A stretch of 56,762 nt of DNA from contig NZ_FQZF01000034.1 in assembly GCF_900141905.1 (NCBI RefSeq), forward strand, positions 1-56,762. The letters are read 5' to 3'. Of the stretch, positions 8,979 through 16,827 are shown one piece after another; within the stretch, counting starts at the first letter, position 1, and each line of letters opens with the position of its first letter. The position numbers were made by a program, and so were the translations under genes. Under the pieces are notes generated by a model. The model ran no database searches and had not been told where the DNA came from. It worked only from the letters and a program-made list of their open reading frames with translations. The DNA is from Muricoccus roseus. Lineage in GTDB: Bacteria > Pseudomonadota > Alphaproteobacteria > Acetobacterales > Acetobacteraceae.

Positions 8979-9322
8979 GTCGTTCCCTTCTCCGGCCGGT
9001 CTTCCGGATGCGCGAGCAGCTCTTCCAGCCGGTCGAGGCTGTCGCTCCACATCGCCCGCATCTGCGCGAACCAGGCGCCCGTCTCCTCCAGCGCCTCGCG
9101 CCGAAGCCGCCGCGGCCGCGTCTGCGCCGCCTGCCCGCTCTCGATCAGCCCCGCCGTCTCGAGCACCTTGAGATGCTTCGAGATCGCCGGCTGGCTGAGC
9201 GGGAAGGGCTGCCGCAACTCCGAAACCGTCGCCTCCCCCCGGGCCAGCCTGGCCAGGATGGCCCGCCGCGTCGGGTCCGCCAGGGCCGAGAGGCGAAGGC
9301 TGAGCAGGTCTTGCATAGCCAT
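8975..9322 (-). CDS. ArsR/SmtB-family transcriptional regulator
   Basis: A winged-helix repressor of about 115 residues: LSALADPTRRAILARLARGEATVSEL, then the recognition helix LSQPAISKHLKVLETAGLI. The metal-binding cysteines of true ArsR proteins are missing, as expected for the subfamily paired with SRPBCC genes. Possible starts are ATG at 9322 or 9316 and TTG at 9352. The first two lie inside a 16-base perfect palindrome, and no ribosome site precedes them, so a leaderless message is likely. It probably represses itself and the downstream SRPBCC gene. Confidence 0.87.
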   Translation of the reverse strand: MAMQDLLSLRLSALADPTRRAILARLARGEATVSELRQPFPLSQPAISKHLKVLETAGLIESGQAAQTRPRRLRREALEETGAWFAQMRAMWSDSLDRLEELLAHPEDRPEKGTT

Positions 9323-9330
9323 ATGGCTAT
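9315..9330. promoter_or_regulatory. Palindromic operator of the ArsR-SRPBCC operon
   Basis: ATAGCCATATGGCTAT is a perfect 16-base palindrome over the start codon region of the ArsR gene. On the minus strand a TATATA box lies directly upstream (9328-9333). Transcription would then start at or next to the ATG, and a bound ArsR dimer would block RNA polymerase. The site fits winged-helix operators in symmetry and length; function is inferred. Confidence 0.7.
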
Positions 9331-9452
9331 ATAACCAATCAGCGATTCGCAAGCGCCAACACGGTCCGGGCGGCCAATAAGTCCCTGGGCGACAGCCCCG
9401 GCCACGCTAAGCTCCCTCCCAATCAAAGAAACAACGCAGGGAGACGAAACGG

Positions 9453-10460
9453 ATGAACAACGGGAATCTGTCACGCCGGGGATTCGGCGCCGCCTTCGCC
9501 GCCGGGCTCGCCGCCCCCTCCGCCATCACGGCCACGGCCCGCGCCCAATCCGCGGCCGCATGGCCGGACCGCCCCGTCCGCCTGGTCGTCCCCTTCGGCG
9601 CCGGCGGCGCCATCGATACCCTCTCCCGCACCGTCGCCCAGCGCTTCGCGGATTTCGCGAACGGCCAGACCCTCGTCGTCGAGAACCGCTCCGGCGCGGG
9701 CGGCGCGGTCGCCGGCGCCTATGTCGCCCGGGAAAAGCCCGACGGCTACACGCTGATGATGGCCGATGTCGGCGCCAACGCCATCGGCAAGCTCCTCAAC
9801 CCCGGCCTCGCCTACGACCCCGTGACATCCTTCACCCCGGTCATCCACCTGGTGAACCTGCCCGGCGTGGTCATCGCCCACCCCTCCGTCACGGTGAAGG
9901 ACCTGCCGGACCTCATCGCCCAGGCCAAGGCCCGCCCGGGCGCCTTCACCTACTCCTCCGCCGGCACCGGCAATGGCAGCCACCTCTTCATGGCCCTCCT
10001 CCTCCGCCAGGCCGGGGTGGAGATGGTCCATGTCCCGTACCGCTCCGGCGCGGAAATGGTCACCGCCCTTGTCCGTGGCGACGCCCAGTTCGGCTTCCCC
10101 ACCGTCTCCTCCGCCCTGCAGATGATCCGCGGCGGCCAGGCCCGCGCCATCGCGGTCAGCACGGCGGAAGAAACCCCCGCCCTCCCAGGCATCCCGCCCG
10201 TCGCCCGCACCCTGCCGGGCTTCGACCTCGCCGTCTGGCACGGGATCATGGCCCCCGCCGGCCTGGACCCCGCCCTGGCCGAGCGCATCAACACCGTCTT
10301 CAACGGCATCGCCGCCCTGCCCGAGGTGAAGGAAGCCGTCTTCCGCGCCCAGGCCGGCCGCATGGTCGGCGGCACGCCCAAGGACTTCGCCGACCACGTC
10401 ACCCGCGAGGTCGCCCGCTGGGACCCGCTGATCCGCGAGGGCGGCTTCCGGGTGGAGTAG
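9453..10460 (+). CDS. Bug/TctC-family solute-binding receptor (orphan)
   Basis: The 335-residue protein has a Tat-like leader (SRRGFGAAF) with cleavage near ARA-QSA. The mature part is a clear Bug protein: WPDRPVRLVVPFGAGGAIDTLSR, ENRSGAGGAVAGAYVAREKPDGYTL, and HVPYRSGAEMVTALVRGD. It should bind a small organic acid in the periplasm for a TTT-type transporter, but no TctA or TctB gene is beside it. The start is supported by an AGGGAGA ribosome site 8 bases upstream. Confidence 0.93.
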   Translation: MNNGNLSRRGFGAAFAAGLAAPSAITATARAQSAAAWPDRPVRLVVPFGAGGAIDTLSRTVAQRFADFANGQTLVVENRSGAGGAVAGAYVAREKPDGYTLMMADVGANAIGKLLNPGLAYDPVTSFTPVIHLVNLPGVVIAHPSVTVKDLPDLIAQAKARPGAFTYSSAGTGNGSHLFMALLLRQAGVEMVHVPYRSGAEMVTALVRGDAQFGFPTVSSALQMIRGGQARAIAVSTAEETPALPGIPPVARTLPGFDLAVWHGIMAPAGLDPALAERINTVFNGIAALPEVKEAVFRAQAGRMVGGTPKDFADHVTREVARWDPLIREGGFRVE

Positions 10461-10496
10461 CCCGCCCGGCGCGGCCGCCGGCGGAAAGGCAGGGCA

Positions 10497-11315
10497 TCAC
10501 CCGCCGCCGGCCGCCCGCGCGAGGCAGATCTGGTTTAGGCTCCCCGCCCCCAGCGGGTCCCGCGCGAAGTCGCCATAGCGTTCCACCACCTCCAGCCCGC
10601 AGGCCTCCAGCAACAGCGGCAGCTCCTGGGGAAAGAACTGGCGCAGCACCAGCGGCGCCATGGCCCGCCGGCGCCCGCCCGTCTCCCGCAGACGCCAATG
10701 GGAGACGCGCACCTGCCGGACCGGGTCGTATTCCGCCACCTCCTCCGCCTCCACCGCCGAAGCGGGGTTGGGCCCCAGGTCCAGCCGCCGCACCTCCCCC
10801 TCCGGCCGCGCCAGCTCCCGCAGGTCGGGCCGCACCACGTCGAAGGCGAAGATCCCCCCGGGCGCCAGGTGCCGCCGCACCGCGGAGAGACAGGCCCGCA
10901 GATCCCCCATCTCCGTCAGATGCGCCAGCGAGTTGCAGGAGAGGATGATGAGCCCGAACCGCCGGTCCAGCGCGAAGTCCCGCATATCGCCCAGCACGAA
11001 GGAGGCCCGCAGCCCCACGGCGGCCGCCTTGCGCGCCGCCGCCGCCAGCATGGTGCGGGAGGAATCCAGCCCCACCACCTCATGCCCATCCCGCGCGAGC
11101 GGCAGGGTCAGCCGCCCCGTCCCGCAGGCCAGCTCCAGCACCGGCCCTCCCCGCCGCGCCTCCTCGCGATAGAAGGCCTCGCAAGGCCCGGGCGGCACGA
11201 TCGCATCGTACAGTTCCGCCATGTCGTAGAGGGAAGGTGCCCCGCCGCCGCCCGATCCGGTCTCGGCATCGAACAGGGCTTGGGGCAGCAAGGGGCCAGG
11301 GGCTGTCATCCGCAT
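10497..11315 (-). CDS. Class I SAM-dependent methyltransferase
   Basis: The protein has 272 residues from the chosen ATG at 11315. Motif I is VLELACGTGRLTLPLA near residues 59-74, followed by VVGLDSSRTML, the acidic GDMRDF and the later motif ILSCNSLAHLTEMGDL. The fold is the type-11/25 methyltransferase class. The C-terminal part, with QFFPQELPLLLEACGLEVVERYGDF, is common in small-molecule methyltransferases. The substrate is unknown. It converges with the Bug receptor gene across 36 bases and is divergent from the ubiquinone hydroxylase gene. Confidence 0.88.
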   Translation of the reverse strand: MRMTAPGPLLPQALFDAETGSGGGGAPSLYDMAELYDAIVPPGPCEAFYREEARRGGPVLELACGTGRLTLPLARDGHEVVGLDSSRTMLAAAARKAAAVGLRASFVLGDMRDFALDRRFGLIILSCNSLAHLTEMGDLRACLSAVRRHLAPGGIFAFDVVRPDLRELARPEGEVRRLDLGPNPASAVEAEEVAEYDPVRQVRVSHWRLRETGGRRRAMAPLVLRQFFPQELPLLLEACGLEVVERYGDFARDPLGAGSLNQICLARAAGGG

Positions 11316-11482
11316 GCCCCCCGCGTCGCACCCATCCAGAGCCGCCTCAACCGAATTCGAGGGCTCCTCCCGCATCCTTCAGGACCGGCCTCCCTCCCGC
11401 CCCGCCCCGAACTCACCCCCACACCTTCCCCTATCGGCCTCCCCCGCCTAACTGAGCCAGGCAGAATGAGGAGTGCCAGTCA

Positions 11483-12667
11483 GTGCAGGATGTCGCCATC
11501 ATCGGCGCGGGCCCGGTCGGCCTCAGCTTCGCCATCGCCCTCGCCGGAAGCGGCCTCTCCACCACCCTCATCGAGCGCCAGCCCGCCGAAGCCCTGGAAA
11601 ATCCCGCCTTCGACGGGCGGGAAATCGCCCTCACCCACCACTCCCGCGCCCTGCTGGAATCCCTCGGCGCCTGGACCCGAATCCCCGCCAACGCCGTCTC
11701 CCCGCTGCGCGAGGCGCGCGTCCTGAACGGCACCGCCTCCTACGCCCTCACCTTCGACACGGGCGCGGAAGGCACGGAAGCCCTCGGCTTCCTCGTCTCC
11801 AATCACCTCATCCGCCGCGCCCTGCACCAAGTGGCGCAGAGCATCCCGACCATCCGCATCCTCGCCGGCACCGGGGTGGACCGCGTCGCCACCACCTCCG
11901 ACTGCGCGCGACTCCGCCTCTCCGACGGGCAGGAGATCACCGCCCGCCTCGCCATCGCCGCCGACACGCGCTTCTCCCGCTCCCGCGCCCAGCTCGGCAT
12001 CGCCGCCTCCACCCTCGACTTCCAGCGCTCCATGCTCGTCTGCCGCATGGCCCATGAGGCACCGCACGGCCATGTCGCGACCGAATGGTTCGACTACGGC
12101 CAGACCATCGCCCTGCTGCCCGTGAACGGGGACGCCTCCTCCCTCGTCATCACCCGCAGCCACGCCGAGATCACCCGCCTGAAAAACCTCCCCGCGGCGG
12201 AATTCGAGGCCGAAATGGCCGAAAGCCTCCGCCAGCGGAACCTCGGCCCCATCCGCCTGGCCAGCACGCGCCACGCCTACCCGCTCGTCGCCACCTATGC
12301 CCGCCGCTTCATCGCCCGCCGCTTCGCCCTGCTCGGGGACGCCGCCGTCGGCATGCACCCCGTCACCGCCCACGGCTTCAACCTCGGCCTGCGCGGCGCC
12401 GAAACCCTGGCGCGCGAGATCCTCTCCGCCCAACAGCGCGGCCGCGACATCGCCGCCCCCGAAGCCCTCGGCCGCTACGAGGCCGCCCACCGCCTCGCCA
12501 CCGGCCCCCTCTACGCCGGCACCAACGCCCTCGCCCGCCTCTACGCCGAGGAAAGCCCCCCCGCCCGCCTCCTCCGCCACGCCGTCCTGCGCGCAGGCGG
12601 GGTCCTCTCGCCCTTCCGCAAGGCCGTGGCCTCCATGCTGATGGACCGGGGGTCGCGGGCGGCTTGA
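11483..12667 (+). CDS. UbiH/UbiF/UbiM-type FAD-dependent hydroxylase
   Basis: This 394-residue flavin monooxygenase begins (GTG) with the FAD motif VAIIGAGPVGLSFAIALAGSG. It carries the second FAD/ribose motif RFALLGDAAVGMHPVTAHGFNLGLRGAE, a close match to the COQ6/UbiH/UbiF/VisC group that hydroxylates the ubiquinone ring. Its overall make-up, including EIALTHHSRALLESLGAW and the C-terminal LMDRGSR, resembles UbiM, the 5-demethoxyubiquinol hydroxylase of some alphaproteobacteria. I am confident of the family, less so of which ring position is used. Its stop is followed by repeat copy B. Confidence 0.88.
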   Translation: MQDVAIIGAGPVGLSFAIALAGSGLSTTLIERQPAEALENPAFDGREIALTHHSRALLESLGAWTRIPANAVSPLREARVLNGTASYALTFDTGAEGTEALGFLVSNHLIRRALHQVAQSIPTIRILAGTGVDRVATTSDCARLRLSDGQEITARLAIAADTRFSRSRAQLGIAASTLDFQRSMLVCRMAHEAPHGHVATEWFDYGQTIALLPVNGDASSLVITRSHAEITRLKNLPAAEFEAEMAESLRQRNLGPIRLASTRHAYPLVATYARRFIARRFALLGDAAVGMHPVTAHGFNLGLRGAETLAREILSAQQRGRDIAAPEALGRYEAAHRLATGPLYAGTNALARLYAEESPPARLLRHAVLRAGGVLSPFRKAVASMLMDRGSRAA

Positions 12668-12668
12668 T

Positions 12669-12920
12669 CCTGGGCTGACGGTCTGTCCCGGGGAGAGGAA
12701 GAAGGAATTCTTCCTCTCCCCGAACCCCTCACCATCATCTTTTTCTTCGAGTTTGGAATCGCAGGGCTGACGGTGCGCCTGAGGTCAGCGACCTCAGGCG
12801 ACTGCAAAGCCAGGATCAATCCCGCCAACCAGAGACCCCGCCGGTCAACGGTATCCACGGCAGTCATACGGGGTTCCAAGGGCCTCAGGCCCTTGGCGGG
12901 TGCAGGGCAGAGCCCTGCCC
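12669..12920 (+). repeat. Four-hairpin intergenic repeat (copy B)
   Basis: Complete copy between convergent genes. Stem 1 has arms 12690-12703 and 12708-12721 (14 perfect pairs, GGAA loop, EcoRI site in the centre). A T-rich tract follows (12758-12767). Stem 2 has arms CGCCTGAGGTC and GACCTCAGGCG (12776-12786, 12790-12800) with loop AGC. Then come the TATCCACGGCAGTCA box, stem 3 CCAAGGGCCT-C-AGGCCCTTGG, and stem 4 GCAGGGC-AGA-GCCCTGC. No open reading frame fits it. Confidence 0.93.
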
Positions 12921-12923
12921 TTC

Positions 12924-14378
12924 CTACCCCGGATGCCCCGAAGCCCTGACCCCCGCATCCCGCGCCAGCCGTGCCGCGAGTGGCGCCGCCAGCAGCACCG
13001 GCAGGGCGGCGCCGAGGAAGGCCGCCGAGAAATCCGCCACCCCTGGCCCGTCGCGCCCGCCGATCGCGGCGGAGGCGGCCAGCCATCCGGCCCCCCAGGT
13101 CACGCCCAGCGCCATGAAGAGTTGCTGCGCGGTCGCCGTGATGGCGGTGGCCGAGGAGAGCTTGCCTGGCGGCACGTCCACGTAGCTGAGCGAGTTGGAG
13201 GAGGTGAATTGCAGGCTCCGCGCCAGCCCGCCCCAGGCGAGGACGAGGAACACGGCCCAGAGCGGCCAGTCCGGCGTGAACATCGCGCAGACCGCGAAGG
13301 ACGCCGCCACCATCACGGAATTCCAGACGAGCACATTGCGGAAGCCGAAGCGCTTCAGGGCGAAGCTCGTCATCGGCTTCATCGCGAAGGCGCCGAGCGC
13401 GGTCGCCAAAGTGATCATGCCCGAGGTGGTGGCCGAGGCGCCGAAGCCCAGCTGCATGAAGAGCGGCAGGAGGAAGGGCGAGGCCCCCGCCCCGATGCGG
13501 AACAGGCTGCCGGCCGCCACCGCGATCCGGAAGGACGGCACCGCGAACATGGAGAGGTCCAGCGCCGGGTTGGGCGCCCGCCGCGCCCAGCGCACCGCCG
13601 CCCAGCCCAGCCCGATGCCGGCCGCGAAGCCCGCCAGCGCGAGTGGGGCCGGCACCATGCCGCGCCCGATCGTCTCCGCCCCGAACATCAGGCAGGCCAG
13701 CGATGCGCCGATCAGCGTCACCCCCACCAGGTCCAGCCTCGGCGGCCGCGCCTGCCGCTCCGCGGGAATGAAGCGCCAGATCGCCAGCAGCCCGACCGCC
13801 GCCACCGGCAGGTTGATCCAGAACACCGCCCGCCAGGAGACCGTGTCGGTCAGCAACCCGCCCAGCGGCGGGCCGAGGATGGGCCCCAGCAGCGCGGGCA
13901 TGGTCAGCCAGGTGGTCGCGCGCACCACCTCCTCCGGCCGCACCTGGCGCAGCAGCAGCAGCCGGGCCACCGGCACCATCATGGCGCCGCCCAGCCCCTG
14001 CAGCACCCGGGCGCCCACCAACTCCCCCAGGCCCCGCGAAAGCCCGCACAGCGCGGAGGTGAAGGCGAAGACCGCCATGGCCACCATGAACACCCGCTTG
14101 GCCCCGAACCGGTCCGCCACCCAGCCGGAGAGCGGGATGAACACCGTCAGCGCGACGAGATAGGAGGTGATGGCGGCGGAGAGGTGCAGCGGGTCCGCGC
14201 CCAGGTCCCGCGCCATCGCCGGCAGCGCCGTCGCGATCACGCTGGAATCCAGGTTCTGCATGATGAGGGCGGAGGCGACGATGATCGCGGTCAGCCGCGC
14301 ATTGGGGGGCGGGCTCGGCGCCGGATCGCCCGCCGCGCCCGCCACGCCCTCAGCCGCGTCCAACCCCGAAACCGCCAC
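12924..14378 (-). CDS. DHA2-family MFS drug exporter
   Basis: The 484-residue protein belongs to the 14-helix DHA2 group of proton-driven multidrug exporters (EmrB/QacA/MdtD relatives). The first helix has MQNLDSSVIATALPAMARDLG, a signature of this group. Motif A appears as GWVADRFGAKRVF after helix 2, and motif C as LLGPILGPPLGGLLTD in helix 5. Most helices can be traced to the C terminus. It stands between repeat copy B and the SDR gene. The TetR regulator further upstream may control it if it is co-transcribed with the SDR gene, but a gap of about 150 bases separates them. Confidence 0.9.
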   Translation of the reverse strand: MAVSGLDAAEGVAGAAGDPAPSPPPNARLTAIIVASALIMQNLDSSVIATALPAMARDLGADPLHLSAAITSYLVALTVFIPLSGWVADRFGAKRVFMVAMAVFAFTSALCGLSRGLGELVGARVLQGLGGAMMVPVARLLLLRQVRPEEVVRATTWLTMPALLGPILGPPLGGLLTDTVSWRAVFWINLPVAAVGLLAIWRFIPAERQARPPRLDLVGVTLIGASLACLMFGAETIGRGMVPAPLALAGFAAGIGLGWAAVRWARRAPNPALDLSMFAVPSFRIAVAAGSLFRIGAGASPFLLPLFMQLGFGASATTSGMITLATALGAFAMKPMTSFALKRFGFRNVLVWNSVMVAASFAVCAMFTPDWPLWAVFLVLAWGGLARSLQFTSSNSLSYVDVPPGKLSSATAITATAQQLFMALGVTWGAGWLAASAAIGGRDGPGVADFSAAFLGAALPVLLAAPLAARLARDAGVRASGHPG

Positions 14379-14524
14379 GCCCCACCCCTCGTACGCGGCC
14401 CGGCCGGCCGCCGCGCCGCGCCCTTATTGCGCCCGGCCGTGCCGCGCGCGAAGCCCCGGAGCGGAGTGGAAGTGACACAAACGGGTGGGGCCGCCGGCCT
14501 TCCGGCAACCCCACCCCTCCCAGA

Positions 14525-15238
14525 TCAGGCCCCGAAGCCGCCGTCGATCGTGTGCAGCGCCCCGGTCACGAAGCCCGCCTCGGGCCCGGCGAGGAAGGCC
14601 ACCATGGCCGCCACCTCCTCCGGCCGCCCGTGGCGCTTCATCGGCATCATGCCGTAGAGCATGTCCTTCATCGGCCCATCGGCCGGGTTCATGTCCGTGT
14701 CCACCGGCCCGGGCTGCACGGCATTCACCGTGATCCCGCGCTGCCCGAAGTCCCGCGCCAGGCCCCGCACCATCCCCTGCACCGCCGATTTGGTGAGGGC
14801 ATAGGCCGCCACCCCCGGGAAGCCGACATGATCCCCGCTCACCGAGCCGATGACGATGATGCGCCCGCCATCCGGCATCCGCCGCGCCGCCTCCACCGCC
14901 GCGTGATAGGGCGCATGGACGTTGATGCGGAACATCCGGTCCACCTCCTCCGGCTCCGCCTCCAGCGGGTCGCCGAACATGGCCACCCCCGCATTGACCA
15001 CCAGCACGTCGACCGGCCCGCTGTCGCGCACCCGCGCGATCACGGCGTTCCGGTCCGCGCTGTCGGTCTGGGCGGCCGTCGCGCCGGTCTCCGCCGCCAC
15101 CTGCTCCGCCGCCTCGCGGGAGCCGGAGAAGGTGAAGGTCACCGCCGCCCCGTCCGCCACGAGGCGCCGCACGATCGCGGCCCCGATCCCCCGGCTCCCG
15201 CCGAGCACCAGCGCGCGCTTGCCACTCATTCCGGCCAT
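14525..15238 (-). CDS. SDR-family NAD(P)-dependent oxidoreductase
   Basis: A classical short-chain dehydrogenase of 237 residues: cofactor motif LVLGGSRGIGAAI, NAG in VNAGVAMFG, the catalytic Ser of IVIGSVSGDHVG, and YALTKSA giving the YxxxK pair. The ATG at 15238 follows AAGGAG with 8 bases spacing, so it was preferred to starts further upstream. It is divergent from a TetR regulator, with an apparent -35/-10 promoter and two inverted repeats between them, so it is very likely the regulator's target. The substrate is unknown. Confidence 0.9.
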   Translation of the reverse strand: MAGMSGKRALVLGGSRGIGAAIVRRLVADGAAVTFTFSGSREAAEQVAAETGATAAQTDSADRNAVIARVRDSGPVDVLVVNAGVAMFGDPLEAEPEEVDRMFRINVHAPYHAAVEAARRMPDGGRIIVIGSVSGDHVGFPGVAAYALTKSAVQGMVRGLARDFGQRGITVNAVQPGPVDTDMNPADGPMKDMLYGMMPMKRHGRPEEVAAMVAFLAGPEAGFVTGALHTIDGGFGA

Positions 15239-15262
15239 CGGCCTTCTCCTTGATCTCAAATG

Positions 15263-15274
15263 TAGTGGCCGCTA
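15263..15274. promoter_or_regulatory. Probable operator at the SDR promoter
   Basis: TAGTGGCCGCTA is a near-perfect palindrome (10 of 12 positions). It overlaps the -10 box and the expected transcription start of the SDR gene. A dimeric repressor bound here would block that promoter. The neighbouring TetR protein is the natural candidate; binding is inferred. Confidence 0.45.
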
Positions 15275-15300
15275 AATAAACCCTCACCCAAGCCCGTCAA
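15273..15300 (-). promoter_or_regulatory. Sigma-70-like promoter of the SDR gene
   Basis: On the minus strand, TTGACG (15300-15295) and TATTTA (15278-15273) are separated by 16 bases. In such GC-rich DNA this is a good match to the housekeeping consensus. Transcription would start near 15266 and give a leader of about 30 bases with the AAGGAG ribosome site. Confidence 0.6.
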
Positions 15301-15305
15301 GGCAT

Positions 15306-15325
15306 TTTGTACTGATGACTACAAA
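15306..15325. promoter_or_regulatory. Inverted repeat over the tetR start codon
   Basis: TTTGTA and TACAAA flank 8 bases that contain the ATG of the TetR gene. The symmetric site would suit autoregulation by the TetR dimer. Its sequence differs from the palindrome at the SDR promoter, so at most one of the two may be the true operator. Confidence 0.4.
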
Positions 15326-15926
15326 TTTGCCGCGCCCGCCGCCCCGCCCGAGAGGCCGCCCGCGCAAATTCGACCCCGACCAGGCCGTGGCCACCGCCCA
15401 GGACCTGTTCCTGGCGCGCGGCTACGACGCCGTGGGCGTCGCCGACATCACCGAGGCGCTCGGCATCAACCCGCCCAGCTTCTACGCGGCCTTCGGCAGC
15501 AAGGCCGGCCTCTTCGCCCGCGTGCTGGAGCGCTACACCCGCTGCAACGGCCTGCCCCTGGACGCCCTCCTCCAGCCCGGCCGCCCGGTGGCCGAGGCCC
15601 TGGCGGCCCTCCTCGAGGAAGCCGCCCGGCGCTACGCCGCCAATGTCGCGGACCCCGCCGCGGCCGGATGCCTCGTGCTTGAAGGCCAGCGTTGCAACGA
15701 CCCCGCCGCGCGGGACGCCGCCAGCGCCCTGAACGACGCCGCGGTCGAAGCCATCCGCGCCTTCATCGCCGCGAGGCACCCCAGGCAGGCCGAGGCGCTG
15801 ACCGACTATGTCGGGGCCGTCCTCACCGGCCTGTCCACCGCCGCGCGCGCCGGCCAGGGCCAGGAGCGCCTGCTCGCCACCGCCGCCCTCGCCGCCCAGG
15901 CCATCCGGGCCACCCTCGCGGCCTGA
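15315..15926 (+). CDS. TetR/AcrR-family transcriptional regulator
   Basis: The 203-residue protein has a short basic, proline-rich leader, then the TetR DNA-binding domain: ATAQDLFLARGYDAVGVADITEALGINPPSFYAAFGSKAGLFARVL at about 27-72. The ligand-binding half contains GCLVLEG, as in the TetR subgroup that often controls divergent SDR or reductase genes (AcuR/ScmR-like). It is divergent from the SDR gene with a 76-base gap holding a promoter and two inverted repeats. It is expected to repress both itself and the SDR. Confidence 0.9.
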   Translation: MTTNLPRPPPRPRGRPRKFDPDQAVATAQDLFLARGYDAVGVADITEALGINPPSFYAAFGSKAGLFARVLERYTRCNGLPLDALLQPGRPVAEALAALLEEAARRYAANVADPAAAGCLVLEGQRCNDPAARDAASALNDAAVEAIRAFIAARHPRQAEALTDYVGAVLTGLSTAARAGQGQERLLATAALAAQAIRATLAA

Positions 15927-16014
15927 AGCCCCCGGCGCGCGGCCGCACGCCATCGCGCCATGCGCAACCCCGCCATGCCTTGCAACCGCCGGATCGCGCG
16001 CGCATTTTCGCCTT

Positions 16015-16821
16015 ATGGACCAGACTGCCGGCGAAGCACGCCGCATCCCCCTGCACGGACCGGAAGATTTCGAAGGCATGCGCCGCGCAGGCCGCCTCGC
16101 GGCCGAGTGCCTGGACATGATCACCCCCCATGTCCGCCCCGGCGCCACCACCGGCCAGCTCGACCAGCTCTGCCACGACTTCATGCTCGACCATGGCGCC
16201 GTCCCCGCCACGCTCGGCTATCGCGGCTACACCAAGTCCTCCTGCATCAGCATCAACCACGTCGTCTGCCACGGCATCCCGGGCGACCGCGTGCTGGTGG
16301 AGGGCGACATCCTCAACATCGACGTCACCCCGCTGCTCGACGGCTGGCACGGCGACAGCTCGCGCATGTACGTGGCGGGCCAGCCCTCCACCAAGGCGCG
16401 GCTGCTGATGGACGTGACCTATGAGAGCATGGTGCGCGGCATCGCGGCGGTGAAGCCCGGCGCCACGCTGGGCGACATCGGCCACGCCATCCAGAGCTAT
16501 GTCGAGAAGCACCGCTTCTCCGTCGTGCGGGACTTCTGCGGCCACGGCGTCGGCCGCAAGTTCCACGCCCCACCCAACATCCTCCATTTCGGCCGCCGCG
16601 GCGAAGGCCCCGTGCTCAAGCCCGGCATGTTCTTCACCATCGAGCCCATGGTGAATGCCGGCCGCGCCGAGGTGAAGGTGCTCGACGACGGCTGGACGGC
16701 CGTCACGCGCGACCGTTCCCTGTCCGCCCAGTTCGAGCATATGGTCGGCGTCACCGAATCCGGCGTGGAGGTCTTCACCCTCTCACCCGCCGGCCTTCAC
16801 AAGCCCCCATACGACGCCTGA
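16015..16821 (+). CDS. map: Type I methionine aminopeptidase
   Basis: Map removes the initiator methionine from new proteins. The 268-residue protein carries all five metal ligands: both Asp in LNIDVTPLLDGWHGDSS, the His of CGHGVGRKFH, the Glu of FTIEPM and the Glu of QFEHMVGVT. The conserved NHVVCHGIP is present too. The ATG at 16015 was chosen because the reading frame upstream has no family similarity and overlaps the end of the TetR gene. The carbonic anhydrase gene follows after 6 bases, so the two are likely co-transcribed. Confidence 0.96.
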   Translation: MDQTAGEARRIPLHGPEDFEGMRRAGRLAAECLDMITPHVRPGATTGQLDQLCHDFMLDHGAVPATLGYRGYTKSSCISINHVVCHGIPGDRVLVEGDILNIDVTPLLDGWHGDSSRMYVAGQPSTKARLLMDVTYESMVRGIAAVKPGATLGDIGHAIQSYVEKHRFSVVRDFCGHGVGRKFHAPPNILHFGRRGEGPVLKPGMFFTIEPMVNAGRAEVKVLDDGWTAVTRDRSLSAQFEHMVGVTESGVEVFTLSPAGLHKPPYDA

Positions 16822-16827
16822 GGCTGC

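Noticed and set aside
12830-12870. DnaA boxes in the repeat (TATCCAC core)
   Set aside because: Only seven of nine positions match the DnaA consensus, there is one per copy, and no AT-rich unwinding region or cluster is nearby.
12669-12920. Four-hairpin repeat as a CRISPR array or a true insertion sequence
   Set aside because: Copies are dispersed, not in a row with spacers. There is no transposase frame inside, and I saw no target duplications at the edges.
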